A stretch of DNA of 64,000 bases from Fibrobacterota bacterium (lineage in GTDB: Bacteria > Fibrobacterota > Fibrobacteria > UBA11236), in the NCBI GenBank assembly GCA_028287465.1, contig JAQBPO010000042.1, forward strand, positions 62,001 through 126,000, given 5' to 3'. The notes beneath the pieces were generated by a model that had not been told where the DNA came from, searched no databases, and was given only the letters and a program-made list of their open reading frames with translations. A program made the position numbers and the translations under genes. Positions 43,079 to 51,707 of this stretch are shown one piece after another (within the stretch, counting starts at the first letter, position 1; every line of letters starts with the position of its first letter).

Positions 43079-43906
43079 CTAGGGCCGGTTCCGCATGCGG
43101 ATTTCGGAGTTGAGGGTGACCCGCCGATACCCGTCCCCCTGGTAGCCGGGATCCGGAAGATGGGGCCTGGCCGTCACGGAAACCTTCGCGGAATGCATGC
43201 GGTCCCAGGCGGTGGTGGCCGTTCCCGCCGAGTCGAAGAAGGTCAGCCTTACCGATTCGATGTTCTCCGCCAGGACGATGCCGCCCATGGACAGGTCGGT
43301 CCCGTTCAGATCATAGTCCTCCCTGGTAAATGCGTAAATCTGATCCCCCGAATTGAAGGCCGTGGCGGAGGCCAAGCGGAGGGAGTCCTGGCCCGAAGGG
43401 CCCTTCTTCAAGCCTTTCGCGTAACCGTCCAGGTTGTATCCCGTGGCGATGTCCACCTGGGAAATCGGGCTGGCCTTGTCGCCGCGCTGGATGAGGATGG
43501 CGGCGGCATTCCGGAACAAGGACTCCTCATCGATGGGGACGGTAAAGGATGCGGGGCGATCATCGTAATAGGTCTGGGTACCGCCCCGGGGATTTATCGC
43601 CAGGCTGAAACCCGCAGGGGATCCGGTGGCCGGTTTGATGACCGGCCATCCCGATTCCGGCAGGTACGCCCCCGCCTCCATGATCCTTTCCTCCAGGCGC
43701 TTGACGACGTAATGCGCGTTCTGATCGCGGTCGGCGAGCCGTTCCTGCAGGTTATAGGCCCGATGGGAGTCGCTGAAGAATCGCGTGATCAACAGGACCA
43801 GGATTCCCGAAACCGCCATGCCGATCACGACCTCGACCAGGGTGAAGCCGCATCGGCCCCGGTCCGGCGCGCCGATTCCGGGCGGTTCAGAAACTCTTCG
43901 ACACAT
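43079..43906 (-). CDS. PilW-like minor pilin
   Basis: The 275-residue product has a prepilin leader ending DRGRCG and mature FTLVEVVIGMAVSGILVLLI with Glu at +5. The long beta-rich body (about 235 residues) with NAHYVVKRLEERIMEAGAYL fits PilW/GspJ subunits. The ATG lies 20 nt inside the end of the PilV-like gene. It should pair with the adhesin-carrying PilX-like subunit downstream in the tip complex. Confidence 0.88.
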   Translation of the reverse strand: MCRRVSEPPGIGAPDRGRCGFTLVEVVIGMAVSGILVLLITRFFSDSHRAYNLQERLADRDQNAHYVVKRLEERIMEAGAYLPESGWPVIKPATGSPAGFSLAINPRGGTQTYYDDRPASFTVPIDEESLFRNAAAILIQRGDKASPISQVDIATGYNLDGYAKGLKKGPSGQDSLRLASATAFNSGDQIYAFTREDYDLNGTDLSMGGIVLAENIESVRLTFFDSAGTATTAWDRMHSAKVSVTARPHLPDPGYQGDGYRRVTLNSEIRMRNRP

Positions 43907-44339
43907 AGGTCGTCACTTTCATGGTGTCCATGGTTCCGGTGCCCCAGGTGACCGTAAGATCGATCCTGCGCACTCCCGGAAGCGATGCGCCATCCTTGGG
44001 GGAGGAGGCCGGGCCGACGACGCGCTTGACCGCCAGGTTCGAGTACCGGCTGTCCGCGTAGACGGTGTCCTTGGGCGGCCATGAAGCGGGGTCCTGGGCG
44101 ATGCGCACGCGCATCGATTCGACATGCTTTTCGATGACCTGGGAGGCCCGCTGCATGTTCGAGTTCGAGCGGGACAGCCCAGAAGACCCGCCCTGCATGC
44201 GCATGAACACGGTGATTCCCGTCCCGAGAACGACCAGGGCGACGATCAATTCGAGCATGCTCCAGCCCCGCTGAGCGGAACCGCCGGCGGGCCGCGCCGA
44301 TCCGGATCGAGGACCCGGATCCCGGGACGTGGGGATCAT
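43887..44339 (-). CDS. PilV/GspI-like minor pilin
   Basis: The 150-residue product has leader residues ending GGSAQRG and mature WSMLELIVALVVLGTGITVF with Glu at +5. The small soluble domain ends TVTWGTGTMDTMKVTTYVSK. Its ATG overlaps the TGA of the preceding FimT-like gene (ATGA). Size and layout fit GspI/PilV subunits. Confidence 0.87.
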   Translation of the reverse strand: MIPTSRDPGPRSGSARPAGGSAQRGWSMLELIVALVVLGTGITVFMRMQGGSSGLSRSNSNMQRASQVIEKHVESMRVRIAQDPASWPPKDTVYADSRYSNLAVKRVVGPASSPKDGASLPGVRRIDLTVTWGTGTMDTMKVTTYVSKSF

Positions 44340-44824
44340 CTCGTGCTCCGGATGCGGCCCGTGCTGGCCAGAACGTCGACGGTGTCGCTGAAGTCGGCGG
44401 AAACGATCACGACCTTGGCGCTGAGGAAGGCGGATCCGTCCCCGCGATAGATGACGGATTGGGGGTAGGGAGCCGGGATGAACAGGAGGATTCCCTTCGG
44501 GAGCGCGAAGGGCGCCAGGTAGGGCTTGTCCTTCCCGACGTCATAGGCGTAGGAACCGGGGGCGAAAGTGTCCTGGAACAGGAATGCCTTCGGAGGCGCG
44601 GAATCCGTGTCGAAATAGACGCCGCAATGCAGGGAAGGATTCGCCATGGCCCGGCCGCGGGCCGTCTGCATGAGCTTGCGCAGACCCACGACGGCGCTTT
44701 TCTGTTCCATCGTCTTCAAGTATTTCGAAATGGGCGACCTGGCCGCAAGGGTCAGGATGAGGATGATGCCGACCACGGTCATGACCTCCAGCAGGGTGAT
44801 TCCGGTTTGTGAACGCGCTTTCAT
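44336..44824 (-). CDS. FimT/GspH-like minor pilin, first gene of the operon
   Basis: The 162-residue product starts MKARSQTG followed by mature ITLLEVMTVVGIILILTLAA with Glu at +5. The body, with VVGLRKLMQTARGRAMANPS and a C-terminal DTVDVLASTGRIRSTR, is typical of GspH/FimT. Start 44824 lies downstream of the predicted promoter, which excludes a 23-residue longer form. It opens the operon FimT-PilV-PilW-PilX/adhesin. The main pilin, ATPase and secretin genes are not in the window. Confidence 0.88.
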   Translation of the reverse strand: MKARSQTGITLLEVMTVVGIILILTLAARSPISKYLKTMEQKSAVVGLRKLMQTARGRAMANPSLHCGVYFDTDSAPPKAFLFQDTFAPGSYAYDVGKDKPYLAPFALPKGILLFIPAPYPQSVIYRGDGSAFLSAKVVIVSADFSDTVDVLASTGRIRSTR

Positions 44825-44894
44825 TTGCCCCCGGGGCTCCCGAATCCCATCCGCAATCGGATCCCCCATCCCCATTATAGGGCTGGCAAGCATG

Positions 44895-44960
44895 AGTTTA
44901 CTTGACTAAAGTCCCGAAACGCCTCGCGGGCGGTGGCCACTTCAGGGTATTTTTGACCCC
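44895..44960 (-). promoter_or_regulatory. Box-type promoter of the minor-pilin operon
   Basis: On the minus strand GGGGTCAAAAATACCC (44960-44945) is followed after 44 nt by TAAACT (44900-44895), start near 44888. A second possible -10, TATAAT, lies at 44879-44874. Read on the plus strand, the same box lies 40 nt before TATCAT (45001-45006) of the divergent gene at 45058, so it could serve both. Confidence 0.5.
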
Positions 44961-45057
44961 GGGCCCGCTCCGAAACCTGCGCCCGGAGACGGGGAATTCC
45001 TATCATTGTTGTCTTGCGGCAGGCCATGGCCTGCCGCATTGCGGACGGGAGCAAGTC

Positions 45058-46440
45058 ATGGACCTGAAAACCATCGCCGGCGTCGGATTCATTTTCGCGG
45101 GCTCGATCCTGCCTTCCCTGGGCCAGGGCGTGGGCTTATCCGGCACCGTAACCGCCAAGGCCAACGGCCAAAAGCTCAAAGGCGTGGTGGTCGAGCTCGC
45201 GAAAGCCGGTTTGTCCGATACCACCGATTCCCTGGGCCGGTACAATCTGGGGAAAGCCACCGGCCTCGCCTACCGTCTCGCCGGGAATGCCGCGGGAGCC
45301 GGAGCGACGCTTCGCGGGAAGGTCCTTTGGATCCGGATGGGCTCCCCGGAGGCAACCCGGGCAACCCTCTCCACCCTGGAAGGCCGAACCGTGGCCGTGC
45401 TCAAGGGTGGGCCGCAAACCGGAGAAGGCCTTCCCTTCGCCTTGCCCGCGACCCTTCCGCCCTCCAGAACCTACCTGCTCCGCATCGAGGGAGCCGGCAC
45501 GAACGCCTTGTACCGGATCCTTTTCGCGGGCGGGGACGCCCTCATGATTCCGGTTCCGGCCCACGCGAACGGAAAAGCCGGTCCGGCATCGGCCAAGGTC
45601 GCGACCGCAACGGATACCCTTCGAGCCCGCCGCAGCGGATATAAAACTTCGGAAACCGCCCTGGATTCCTTTACCGGGATTCAGGACATCGCTTTGGAAA
45701 CCGAAGCCTTCGGTTGCGCGGCCGGGGCCCTCTGCTGGGATTTCGAAGAAGGCCGCATCCCGGACGGATGGACCACCTTCCGCAATGAATTCAACGGGAC
45801 CCTGCTCGTCGACGGTACCAAGCCCCATAAGGGCGGCTTCGCCCTGCATGCCAAGGACCTGGTGGGCGGGAAGGAAGGCGTCCAGGGCGGCCCGAAGAAA
45901 TCCATCAAGTACACCCTGCCCGCGAACTTCGGCCCGATCCTGTGGGGGCGCGCGTTCGTATTCACCACGCCGGCGCGGCCTGCGTCCCATGCGGGGCTTT
46001 TCAATGCGCGCTATCCCAGGCCCGGTTCGACCAATACCACCATGGCGGCCCTGGACTGGTATGAACTGGCCACCTACCAGCAGACCTATATGGCCATCTG
46101 GCATCCGCCCGAACCGCCCGGGTATCCCGAATGGGTCCTGCATTCCGACAAGCCCCTGGTCCTGGACGCGTGGGCCTGCCTGGAATGGGTCTTCGACGGC
46201 TCCAACGGAACCGCCCCCGAAGCCGCCGACCCGCGGGTATGGGTGGACGGGACCGAACTCGCATGGCCGGATACCTTCGTCTTTTCCGACCCCGCCGGGA
46301 AGCCGAAGCCGGTGATGGAAAAGGCGCAGAATTTCACCATGCTGGAAACCGGCGTCTACCTCTACCAGGGCCTGGTCCAGGCCACCAATTGGTGGATAGA
46401 CGACCTGGCCGTGTCCTCCCGGCGCATCGGCTGCCAGTAA
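45058..46440 (+). CDS. Secreted lectin-like protein
   Basis: From the ATG at 45058 the product has 460 residues with a signal peptide (ending SLGQG). A carboxypeptidase-regulatory-like domain (GVGLSGTVTAKANGQKLKGV) is followed by an internal sorting-domain-like stretch (ATLSTLEGRTVAVLKGG ... RTYLLRIEGAG). The C-terminal 220 residues form a concanavalin-like sandwich starting ALCWDFEEGRIPDGWTTFRN, with WACLEWVFDGSNG and WWIDDLAVSSRRIGC, resembling Cip1-like and other plant-cell-wall-binding proteins. Binding or lyase activity cannot be decided by eye. It has the same order of modules as the metallopeptidase at 15320, with a different C-terminal domain. Confidence 0.8.
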   Translation: MDLKTIAGVGFIFAGSILPSLGQGVGLSGTVTAKANGQKLKGVVVELAKAGLSDTTDSLGRYNLGKATGLAYRLAGNAAGAGATLRGKVLWIRMGSPEATRATLSTLEGRTVAVLKGGPQTGEGLPFALPATLPPSRTYLLRIEGAGTNALYRILFAGGDALMIPVPAHANGKAGPASAKVATATDTLRARRSGYKTSETALDSFTGIQDIALETEAFGCAAGALCWDFEEGRIPDGWTTFRNEFNGTLLVDGTKPHKGGFALHAKDLVGGKEGVQGGPKKSIKYTLPANFGPILWGRAFVFTTPARPASHAGLFNARYPRPGSTNTTMAALDWYELATYQQTYMAIWHPPEPPGYPEWVLHSDKPLVLDAWACLEWVFDGSNGTAPEAADPRVWVDGTELAWPDTFVFSDPAGKPKPVMEKAQNFTMLETGVYLYQGLVQATNWWIDDLAVSSRRIGCQ

Positions 46441-46538
46441 ACGGTCCTTGGGCCGGAGGCCTCCTCCGATAGGCCCAGGGATGGTGGCGGTTTTCCCCTG
46501 ATTCGTTCGCGGAATTGCCGTTATAGGCCGATCAAACA

Positions 46539-46603
46539 GGGGTCAAATTGGCCCTGCGCCCGCCCCCAATCCACCCTGGGGAGACCGGGCCCCTAGTTAG
46601 ATT
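46539..46603 (+). promoter_or_regulatory. Box-type promoter of the GH17 gene
   Basis: GGGGTCAAATTGGCCC (46539-46554) is followed after 43 nt by TAGATT (46598-46603). Start near 46610, leader about 105 nt. Confidence 0.55.
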
Positions 46604-46714
46604 AGGGTCGTGATTTGGGCCGGATCCCGGGGGGCGAATCCGGTCCGTAACGGTTGGCCCGTAACGATTGGCTCGAAACGAACGGCCCGAAAAGGGCCTG
46701 GAAGAGGTATCCGG

Positions 46715-49018
46715 ATGTCCATGTTCAAGAACGTAATCGGGGTCTTCGCGCTGGCTGGGATGTTCGCCTCCCAGGCCTTTTCCCTCGCGGGAACGCTCAC
46801 CGCGGCCAACAACAACTGGACCGGTACCGTAGAGGTTACGGGAGCCATCACCGTTCCCCCCGGCCTCACCTTGACCATCGCCCCGGGCACCCGCGTGCGC
46901 GCCACGGGCACCAATCTCGCCATCACGGCGAACGGCCCGGTCAAGGCGTCCGGCACCCTGGCGAATTACATCGACTTCTACGGCGTGGGCCTGGTGCTCA
47001 ACGGCGCCGGTTCCCAGCACGTGCTGGAATACTGCGTCCTGATGAACAACCTGACCAGCGCGGTATGGATCGCCGGAGCGGACGCGAAGCTCAACCATGT
47101 GCAGATCCAGGACTTCGGCACCAACGGGGTGGCGATCACCGGTGCCGGTTCCAAGGTCGCCATGCAATACTGCACCATCGGCGCCAAGTCCCGGCTCTTC
47201 GGCGGCGCGGAAGCCGTCTCGGTAGCCATCAGCGGCGGCGCGGACGCGGCCGACGTGGACATCTCCAATTCCATCCTCGGCTTCGAGAACAAGCCCACCC
47301 AGGTGGGCCTTTCGATCAAGACCGCCGGCGGCGCCGCGGCGGCCTCCGCTTCGGTCAAGGTCCGCTATTCCATCATCACCGGGACCCGTGTCGGCACGGG
47401 CGCGGGAGAGGTGGGAATCCTGACCGGCACGGACCCGGACGTCAAGGATATCCCCAACCTGGACTACCATCTCTGGCCCTATTCCGCGGCCATCAACGCG
47501 GGCGATCCCGCTTCCGATTTCTCCGCCGAACCCGCGCCCAACGGCGGACGCGTGGACATGGGTTATTACGGCGGCACCGCCGAAGCCTCGCCTTTCCAGT
47601 TCCGCATCGTTTCGCCCAACGGCGGCGACTCGCTGACCCCGGCCACGACGGCCACCATCAAATGGCAGGGCGGCAAGCTGCTCGGCGTCAAGAAGCTGGA
47701 CTACTCCATCAACAACGGGACCAGCTGGGTCGCCATCACCTCTTCCGCGGACGCGGGCGGCACCGGCAGCTTTGCCTGGACCGTACCCGCCGTGAAATCG
47801 CCGAACTGCCTGGTCCGGGTTTCCCTTCCCACCGGCGAAGGCGTCGACCAATCCGACCGCGTCTTCACCATCGGCGATACCACCAGCGGCAACAGCAACG
47901 GCGTCCTCAAGGATCCCACCCTCTTCCGCTGCATTCCTTTCACCGCCTATCATGACGGCCAGAATCCCGGCGGCGGCGAGCCCACCCTGGCGCAGGTCAA
48001 GGCGGATCTGGAGCTCATCAAGCCCCTGACCCGGGAAATCCGCACCTACGGGTCCGGCATGACCACCCACGGCAGCAAGCTCCCCGCGCTGTGCGATCAG
48101 ATGGGCATGAAGATCCATATGGGCATCTGGATCGACGATACCTATACCGAAGCCGCCAACCAGCAGTCCATCCTGGAGGGGATCGACCTGGTCAACGAGG
48201 GCCATGCCTCGATCAAGACCGTCATCGTCGGCAACGAGTTCCTGCTGCGCGTGCGCGCGGCCCATAAGGACGTCGGCGCGGCCGAGGCCAAGCTGGTCCG
48301 CTATATCAAGCAGGTGAAGGCGGCGGTTCCCCCGGGCATCGTCGTCGGAACGGGCGAATCCTATCCGGACTGGCTCGCGGCCAGCGACGAATTGATCAAG
48401 GCCGTGGACCGCGTCATCTGGCACGTGCATCCCTGGTGGGAGCAGAAGTCCGCCGACAATGCGGGCAACCATGCCTACAATGTCTATCTCCAGATGAAGG
48501 CCCGTATCGCCAAGGTCCCCGGCGGCAAGCCGATGGTGCTGGGCGAGACCGGCTGGCCCACCGAGGCCACCACCGGCGCGGCCGTGGGCAGCCCGGAGAA
48601 CCAGGCGCGTTACCTCAAGGATCTGCATGCCTGGGCCCGCAAGGAAGGCCTCGACTACTGGTTCTTCACCAACGTGGACGAGAAGTGGAAAGGCAACGAA
48701 GGGGCCGTCGGCGCCCATTGGGGCATGTACAATTCCGATCGCACCCCCAAATACATCATCGGGCACCTGAACGAACTGATCCCCGCCGCCACCCGTTGGG
48801 AAAACGATCCCGTGGCCACGGCAATCCGCCTGCGCGCCCAGGACCGCTTCGCCCTGCATGGGACCGGGACCTCGGCCGCCAACCTGTCCGTTTACAATTT
48901 GCAAGGCCGCCTGATCGGGACCCTCTCGGGCGCCGCGCCGGCCGGTGAAAACCGCTTGCTGGAAAAGACCCGGAAGGCTGCCCAAGGGATCATCCTGATC
49001 GGCCAACGGGCACGTTGA
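46715..49018 (+). CDS. Secreted GH17 beta-1,3-glucanase-like enzyme with beta-helix domain
   Basis: The 767-residue protein has a signal peptide, an N-terminal right-handed beta-helix (about 25-290: VPPGLTLTIAPGTRVRATG, YCVLMNNLTSAVWIAG, YCTIGAKSRLFGG), an Ig-like domain (about 295-390: SPNGGDSLTPATTATIKW) and a GH17 catalytic barrel (about 405-690). Glu508 in VIVGNEFLLR is the expected acid/base and Glu611 in VLGETGWPTE the nucleophile. The last 60 residues resemble a sorting-like domain (LSVYNLQGRLIGTLSG). It should cut beta-1,3- or mixed-linkage glucan outside the cell. GAGG lies 7 nt before the ATG. It is followed by a CBM6-like gene on the same strand. Confidence 0.92.
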   Translation: MSMFKNVIGVFALAGMFASQAFSLAGTLTAANNNWTGTVEVTGAITVPPGLTLTIAPGTRVRATGTNLAITANGPVKASGTLANYIDFYGVGLVLNGAGSQHVLEYCVLMNNLTSAVWIAGADAKLNHVQIQDFGTNGVAITGAGSKVAMQYCTIGAKSRLFGGAEAVSVAISGGADAADVDISNSILGFENKPTQVGLSIKTAGGAAAASASVKVRYSIITGTRVGTGAGEVGILTGTDPDVKDIPNLDYHLWPYSAAINAGDPASDFSAEPAPNGGRVDMGYYGGTAEASPFQFRIVSPNGGDSLTPATTATIKWQGGKLLGVKKLDYSINNGTSWVAITSSADAGGTGSFAWTVPAVKSPNCLVRVSLPTGEGVDQSDRVFTIGDTTSGNSNGVLKDPTLFRCIPFTAYHDGQNPGGGEPTLAQVKADLELIKPLTREIRTYGSGMTTHGSKLPALCDQMGMKIHMGIWIDDTYTEAANQQSILEGIDLVNEGHASIKTVIVGNEFLLRVRAAHKDVGAAEAKLVRYIKQVKAAVPPGIVVGTGESYPDWLAASDELIKAVDRVIWHVHPWWEQKSADNAGNHAYNVYLQMKARIAKVPGGKPMVLGETGWPTEATTGAAVGSPENQARYLKDLHAWARKEGLDYWFFTNVDEKWKGNEGAVGAHWGMYNSDRTPKYIIGHLNELIPAATRWENDPVATAIRLRAQDRFALHGTGTSAANLSVYNLQGRLIGTLSGAAPAGENRLLEKTRKAAQGIILIGQRAR

Positions 49019-49061
49019 TTTGAATCGGGCGCTTCGCCCGCGGAACCGGGCTCTTCGCCCG

Positions 49062-49099
49062 AAGGCGCCGCGACCCTGGGTGGGGAACGGGGCGCCTTT
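49062..49099 (+). terminator. Terminator-like inverted repeat after the GH17 gene
   Basis: AAGGCGCC and GGCGCCTTT flank a 22-nt loop, 44 nt past the stop. The short T-run makes it a weak intrinsic terminator. A smaller GGGCG/CGCCC hairpin lies just upstream. Confidence 0.4.
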
Positions 49100-49132
49100 C
49101 ATTCAATCGGGGGAGGGAAAGGAACCAGTCAC

Positions 49133-50119
49133 ATGGTTTCATCTCGTCCGTTTCTTCGCTTGCTCCTCATACGCATACGCCGCATAGGCGTGCATTCCCG
49201 ATCCCTCCTGGCGGCCGCGCTGCTCTGCGCCTCCGCAGCCCATTCCACCGTGCCTGCGGGATATCCAGGCACGGCCTACCAGGGCAAGGTCCAGGAGATC
49301 CCCGGCCGGGTCTTCCTTTCCGATTTCGATCAGGGTCCCAAGGAAATGGTCTGGCACGACTTCGAGGCCAAGAACCAATGGGCGTGCAAGGTGCGCGACA
49401 GCACCGGGGTGGGGCTCCAGCTCATGGGCCAAGGCGGGGACAAGGGGGATACCAAGGAGGCCGATTCCCTGGTCAAGGCGCGCCTGGGCAAATGCTACCT
49501 GGCGCAGACCAATAGCGGCGATTGGACCAAATACACCGTGAAGGTCAAGCAGGCCGGGACGTACCGGCTGGCCATGCTCTCGGCGGCGGCGGAAACCCAG
49601 GTGCCTTTCGTGGCCGCTTCCATCCTGAGCGACAAGGATTCCGCCGGCACCGGGAAATTGACCCTGCCCATCACCACCTATTTCCACCATTGGGTGTACA
49701 CGCGGGACCTGTCGCGGTTGTCCCTCGACACCGGAACCCAGGTCCTCCGGTTCGATATCCCCGGCAACGGCCCCATGAATATCGACTATATCGATTTCGA
49801 ATACGCCGGGCCCGCCGGCCTGGATGGGACCGGGGCCTCCGCGCCGGCCGGATCTCCGGGCCTTTCCGTGGATCGCCTGCTGCGGGAGGATGATGGATCC
49901 GTGCTGCTGGAATTCTCCGCCCCGGGCCGCGAGGCCGCCCTCATCCGCGCCTTCGACGCCTCCGGCACCGTACTCGCGTCCGGAACCGTTCACCCTTCGG
50001 AAGCGGGGAAACCAGGTCGGCTCACGTTCCGGACGGGGTTACCTGCCCATGGCCTGGTATTCGTGGAACTGCGGCAGGGCGCCGGCAGGACCATCGCCAG
50101 GACCTTCCTGATCCGTTGA
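49133..50119 (+). CDS. Secreted CBM6-like protein with sorting-like C-terminus
   Basis: The 328-residue protein has a basic N-terminus and signal peptide (ending SAAHS), then VPAGYPGTAYQGKVQEIPGR, the same opening as the protein at 38459. The core with YTVKVKQAGTYRLAMLSAAA and VLRFDIPGNGPMNIDYIDFE is a CBM6/CBM35-type sandwich. The C-terminal 80 residues are sorting-like (LIRAFDASGTVLASGT ... GLVFVELRQGAG). AAAGGA lies about 9 nt before the ATG. Next to the GH17 enzyme, it probably helps bind the same polysaccharide. Confidence 0.86.
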   Translation: MVSSRPFLRLLLIRIRRIGVHSRSLLAAALLCASAAHSTVPAGYPGTAYQGKVQEIPGRVFLSDFDQGPKEMVWHDFEAKNQWACKVRDSTGVGLQLMGQGGDKGDTKEADSLVKARLGKCYLAQTNSGDWTKYTVKVKQAGTYRLAMLSAAAETQVPFVAASILSDKDSAGTGKLTLPITTYFHHWVYTRDLSRLSLDTGTQVLRFDIPGNGPMNIDYIDFEYAGPAGLDGTGASAPAGSPGLSVDRLLREDDGSVLLEFSAPGREAALIRAFDASGTVLASGTVHPSEAGKPGRLTFRTGLPAHGLVFVELRQGAGRTIARTFLIR

Positions 50120-50185
50120 AGACGACCCAACCGCCCTTCAGCGGTCCTGCTGCCGTGGTCGCCCAACAGCTGCCACGGTACTACG

Positions 50186-50201
50186 GCCGCCCAAGGGCGG
50201 C
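50186..50201. terminator. Hairpin between convergent genes
   Basis: GCCGCCC-AA-GGGCGGC is a perfect hairpin in the 100-nt gap between two convergent genes. It lacks a T-run, so intrinsic termination is uncertain. A CCGTGG/CCACGG pair lies next to it. Confidence 0.4.
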
Positions 50202-50219
50202 TCCCATGCCCGACGCTTC

Positions 50220-51677
50220 CTAGAAGAAATACGTGAGCTTGGACATCCAGTACCAATCGTCCATGGTCGAGAAGATGGAGAAGTAGGTATTGGTGGTGCC
50301 GGTTCCCACCGGGCGGAAATGGTCGTTCGCCACCTGGGCGCTGAAGCGGACATGGCCCATGACCGTTTTCGCGAGATGCAGGGACCACTTCCAATCGTCC
50401 TTGTGCAGGTTGGTGGCGTCGTACGGATCGCCCCAGGCCAAATCCTCGTAGACCGTCCCGCCCTTTTCGGAAACGACCGTGCGCGAGGCGCGGAGGGTAT
50501 CCCCCGAGGCGAGCACGTAGCCGGAATCCAGTTTCAGGGGGCGCAGGTTGTTGCTCCGGTTGGAGACCGGCGTGGGATTATGGCCGGTCTGCAGTTCGGT
50601 CAGATCGTTCTTGTACGGGGACGCGTAGTACTCGACTTCCAGGGAAAGGTTGTCCAGCAGGCCGAAGGCGGGGAAATTGAAGCCCGCCATGACCGGGATC
50701 CGCTTGGATCGATCGGCGTAGATTCCTTTGTAATCCTTGACCCCGATCAGGCCGGCCTCGCCGTAGAAGATCATGTCGTTCTTGCCGAAGCCCCATTCCG
50801 GCAGGAGGGCCTTGGGGTCGAAGCTGAAGAACGCGTCGAGCTTGGTGCCCTGGTGGGACAGCCAGGTGGTATCGGCGGGGTTGGCCGGGTCGAGGTAGAA
50901 ATAGCTCCTATCGATCGGGTCCACCACGTCCGCGTCCTTCACGAAGGTGAATTGGCTGCCGTCGCGGGGATTGGTCGCGAAGCCGTATACCGGAAGCAGG
51001 TGGTAGAAGTTCACGCCCCCGCCGTACCGGAATGTTTCGCCGAGCCTGTGGGAGAAGATATAAGCGAGGGAATAATCGAACAGGGGCTTGTTCTCGGTCT
51101 CGCTCGAGAAGATGAGATCGTGTTCCGTGTTGCCGAGGGAACTGTGCAGGCGCGTGCCCAGGAAGTTGGAGATGGGCAGGGTCTCCTTGGTCTCGAACCC
51201 GGAGACGAGGGCGCCTGGATAGACGGGACCGCGCAGGAGGTAGAGTCCCAGGTTCTTGACGTCCGGATTGTAATTGTAGGGGAAGAATCCGAAGGTGGCG
51301 GAAAAATCCGAATGGCCCCGTTCGCCATGGGTATAGGTGAAATTGGCCTGGGTGATGTAGGTCGCGATGCTGACGCGCAGCAGACGCGCGTTCTGGGTAT
51401 TGCCCTGCATGGGATGTTCCTGTCCCGCCCCGATGCCCAGGGAGCCGTCCCAATGGTCGTCCACGGTGACGTTGGCCGTCACCTGGGTTGCCGCGGTCTG
51501 CATCCAGTTCCCGTTGAAGTTGAACTTGGTGGTATCGGTCGCGTTGCCGACCATGCCGGTCTGCACCCATCCGAAGCCTTGGATGCTGATTTCCGGCGTG
51601 GCATGCCCAAAGGCGGCAAGACCGGCCAGGAGGAGCGCTCCCAACGGAGCGGACATTGCGGATGAAGCGAATTTCAT
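50220..51677 (-). CDS. Outer-membrane barrel, paralogue 4 (third of the tandem array)
   Basis: The 485-residue protein has a signal peptide (ending FGHA) and the family segments RSKRIPVMAGFNFPAFGLLD, NLSLEVEYYASPYKNDL and VRFSAQVANDHFRPVGTG, ending in DWYWMSKLTYFF. The terminal Phe is typical of outer-membrane barrels recognised by the BAM complex. AAGGA lies 9 nt before the ATG and the previous gene ends 30 nt away, so it belongs to one operon with the next two. Substrate unknown; the three copies have diverged enough to have different substrates. Confidence 0.88.
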   Translation of the reverse strand: MKFASSAMSAPLGALLLAGLAAFGHATPEISIQGFGWVQTGMVGNATDTTKFNFNGNWMQTAATQVTANVTVDDHWDGSLGIGAGQEHPMQGNTQNARLLRVSIATYITQANFTYTHGERGHSDFSATFGFFPYNYNPDVKNLGLYLLRGPVYPGALVSGFETKETLPISNFLGTRLHSSLGNTEHDLIFSSETENKPLFDYSLAYIFSHRLGETFRYGGGVNFYHLLPVYGFATNPRDGSQFTFVKDADVVDPIDRSYFYLDPANPADTTWLSHQGTKLDAFFSFDPKALLPEWGFGKNDMIFYGEAGLIGVKDYKGIYADRSKRIPVMAGFNFPAFGLLDNLSLEVEYYASPYKNDLTELQTGHNPTPVSNRSNNLRPLKLDSGYVLASGDTLRASRTVVSEKGGTVYEDLAWGDPYDATNLHKDDWKWSLHLAKTVMGHVRFSAQVANDHFRPVGTGTTNTYFSIFSTMDDWYWMSKLTYFF

Positions 51678-51707
51678 AGGGTCAATCCTTTCATGGCCCC
51701 GGAGGTC

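Noticed and set aside
16815-44956. Identical 14-mer CAGGGTATTTTTGA at 16815-16828 and 44943-44956
   Set aside because: A 14-base identity between two places is expected several times by chance in 64 kb; only the second copy is part of a box with correct spacing.
45008-45013. GTTGTC half-site upstream of the lectin-like gene
   Set aside because: The second half reads GCAGGC, not GACAAC, so it is not a member of the palindrome set.
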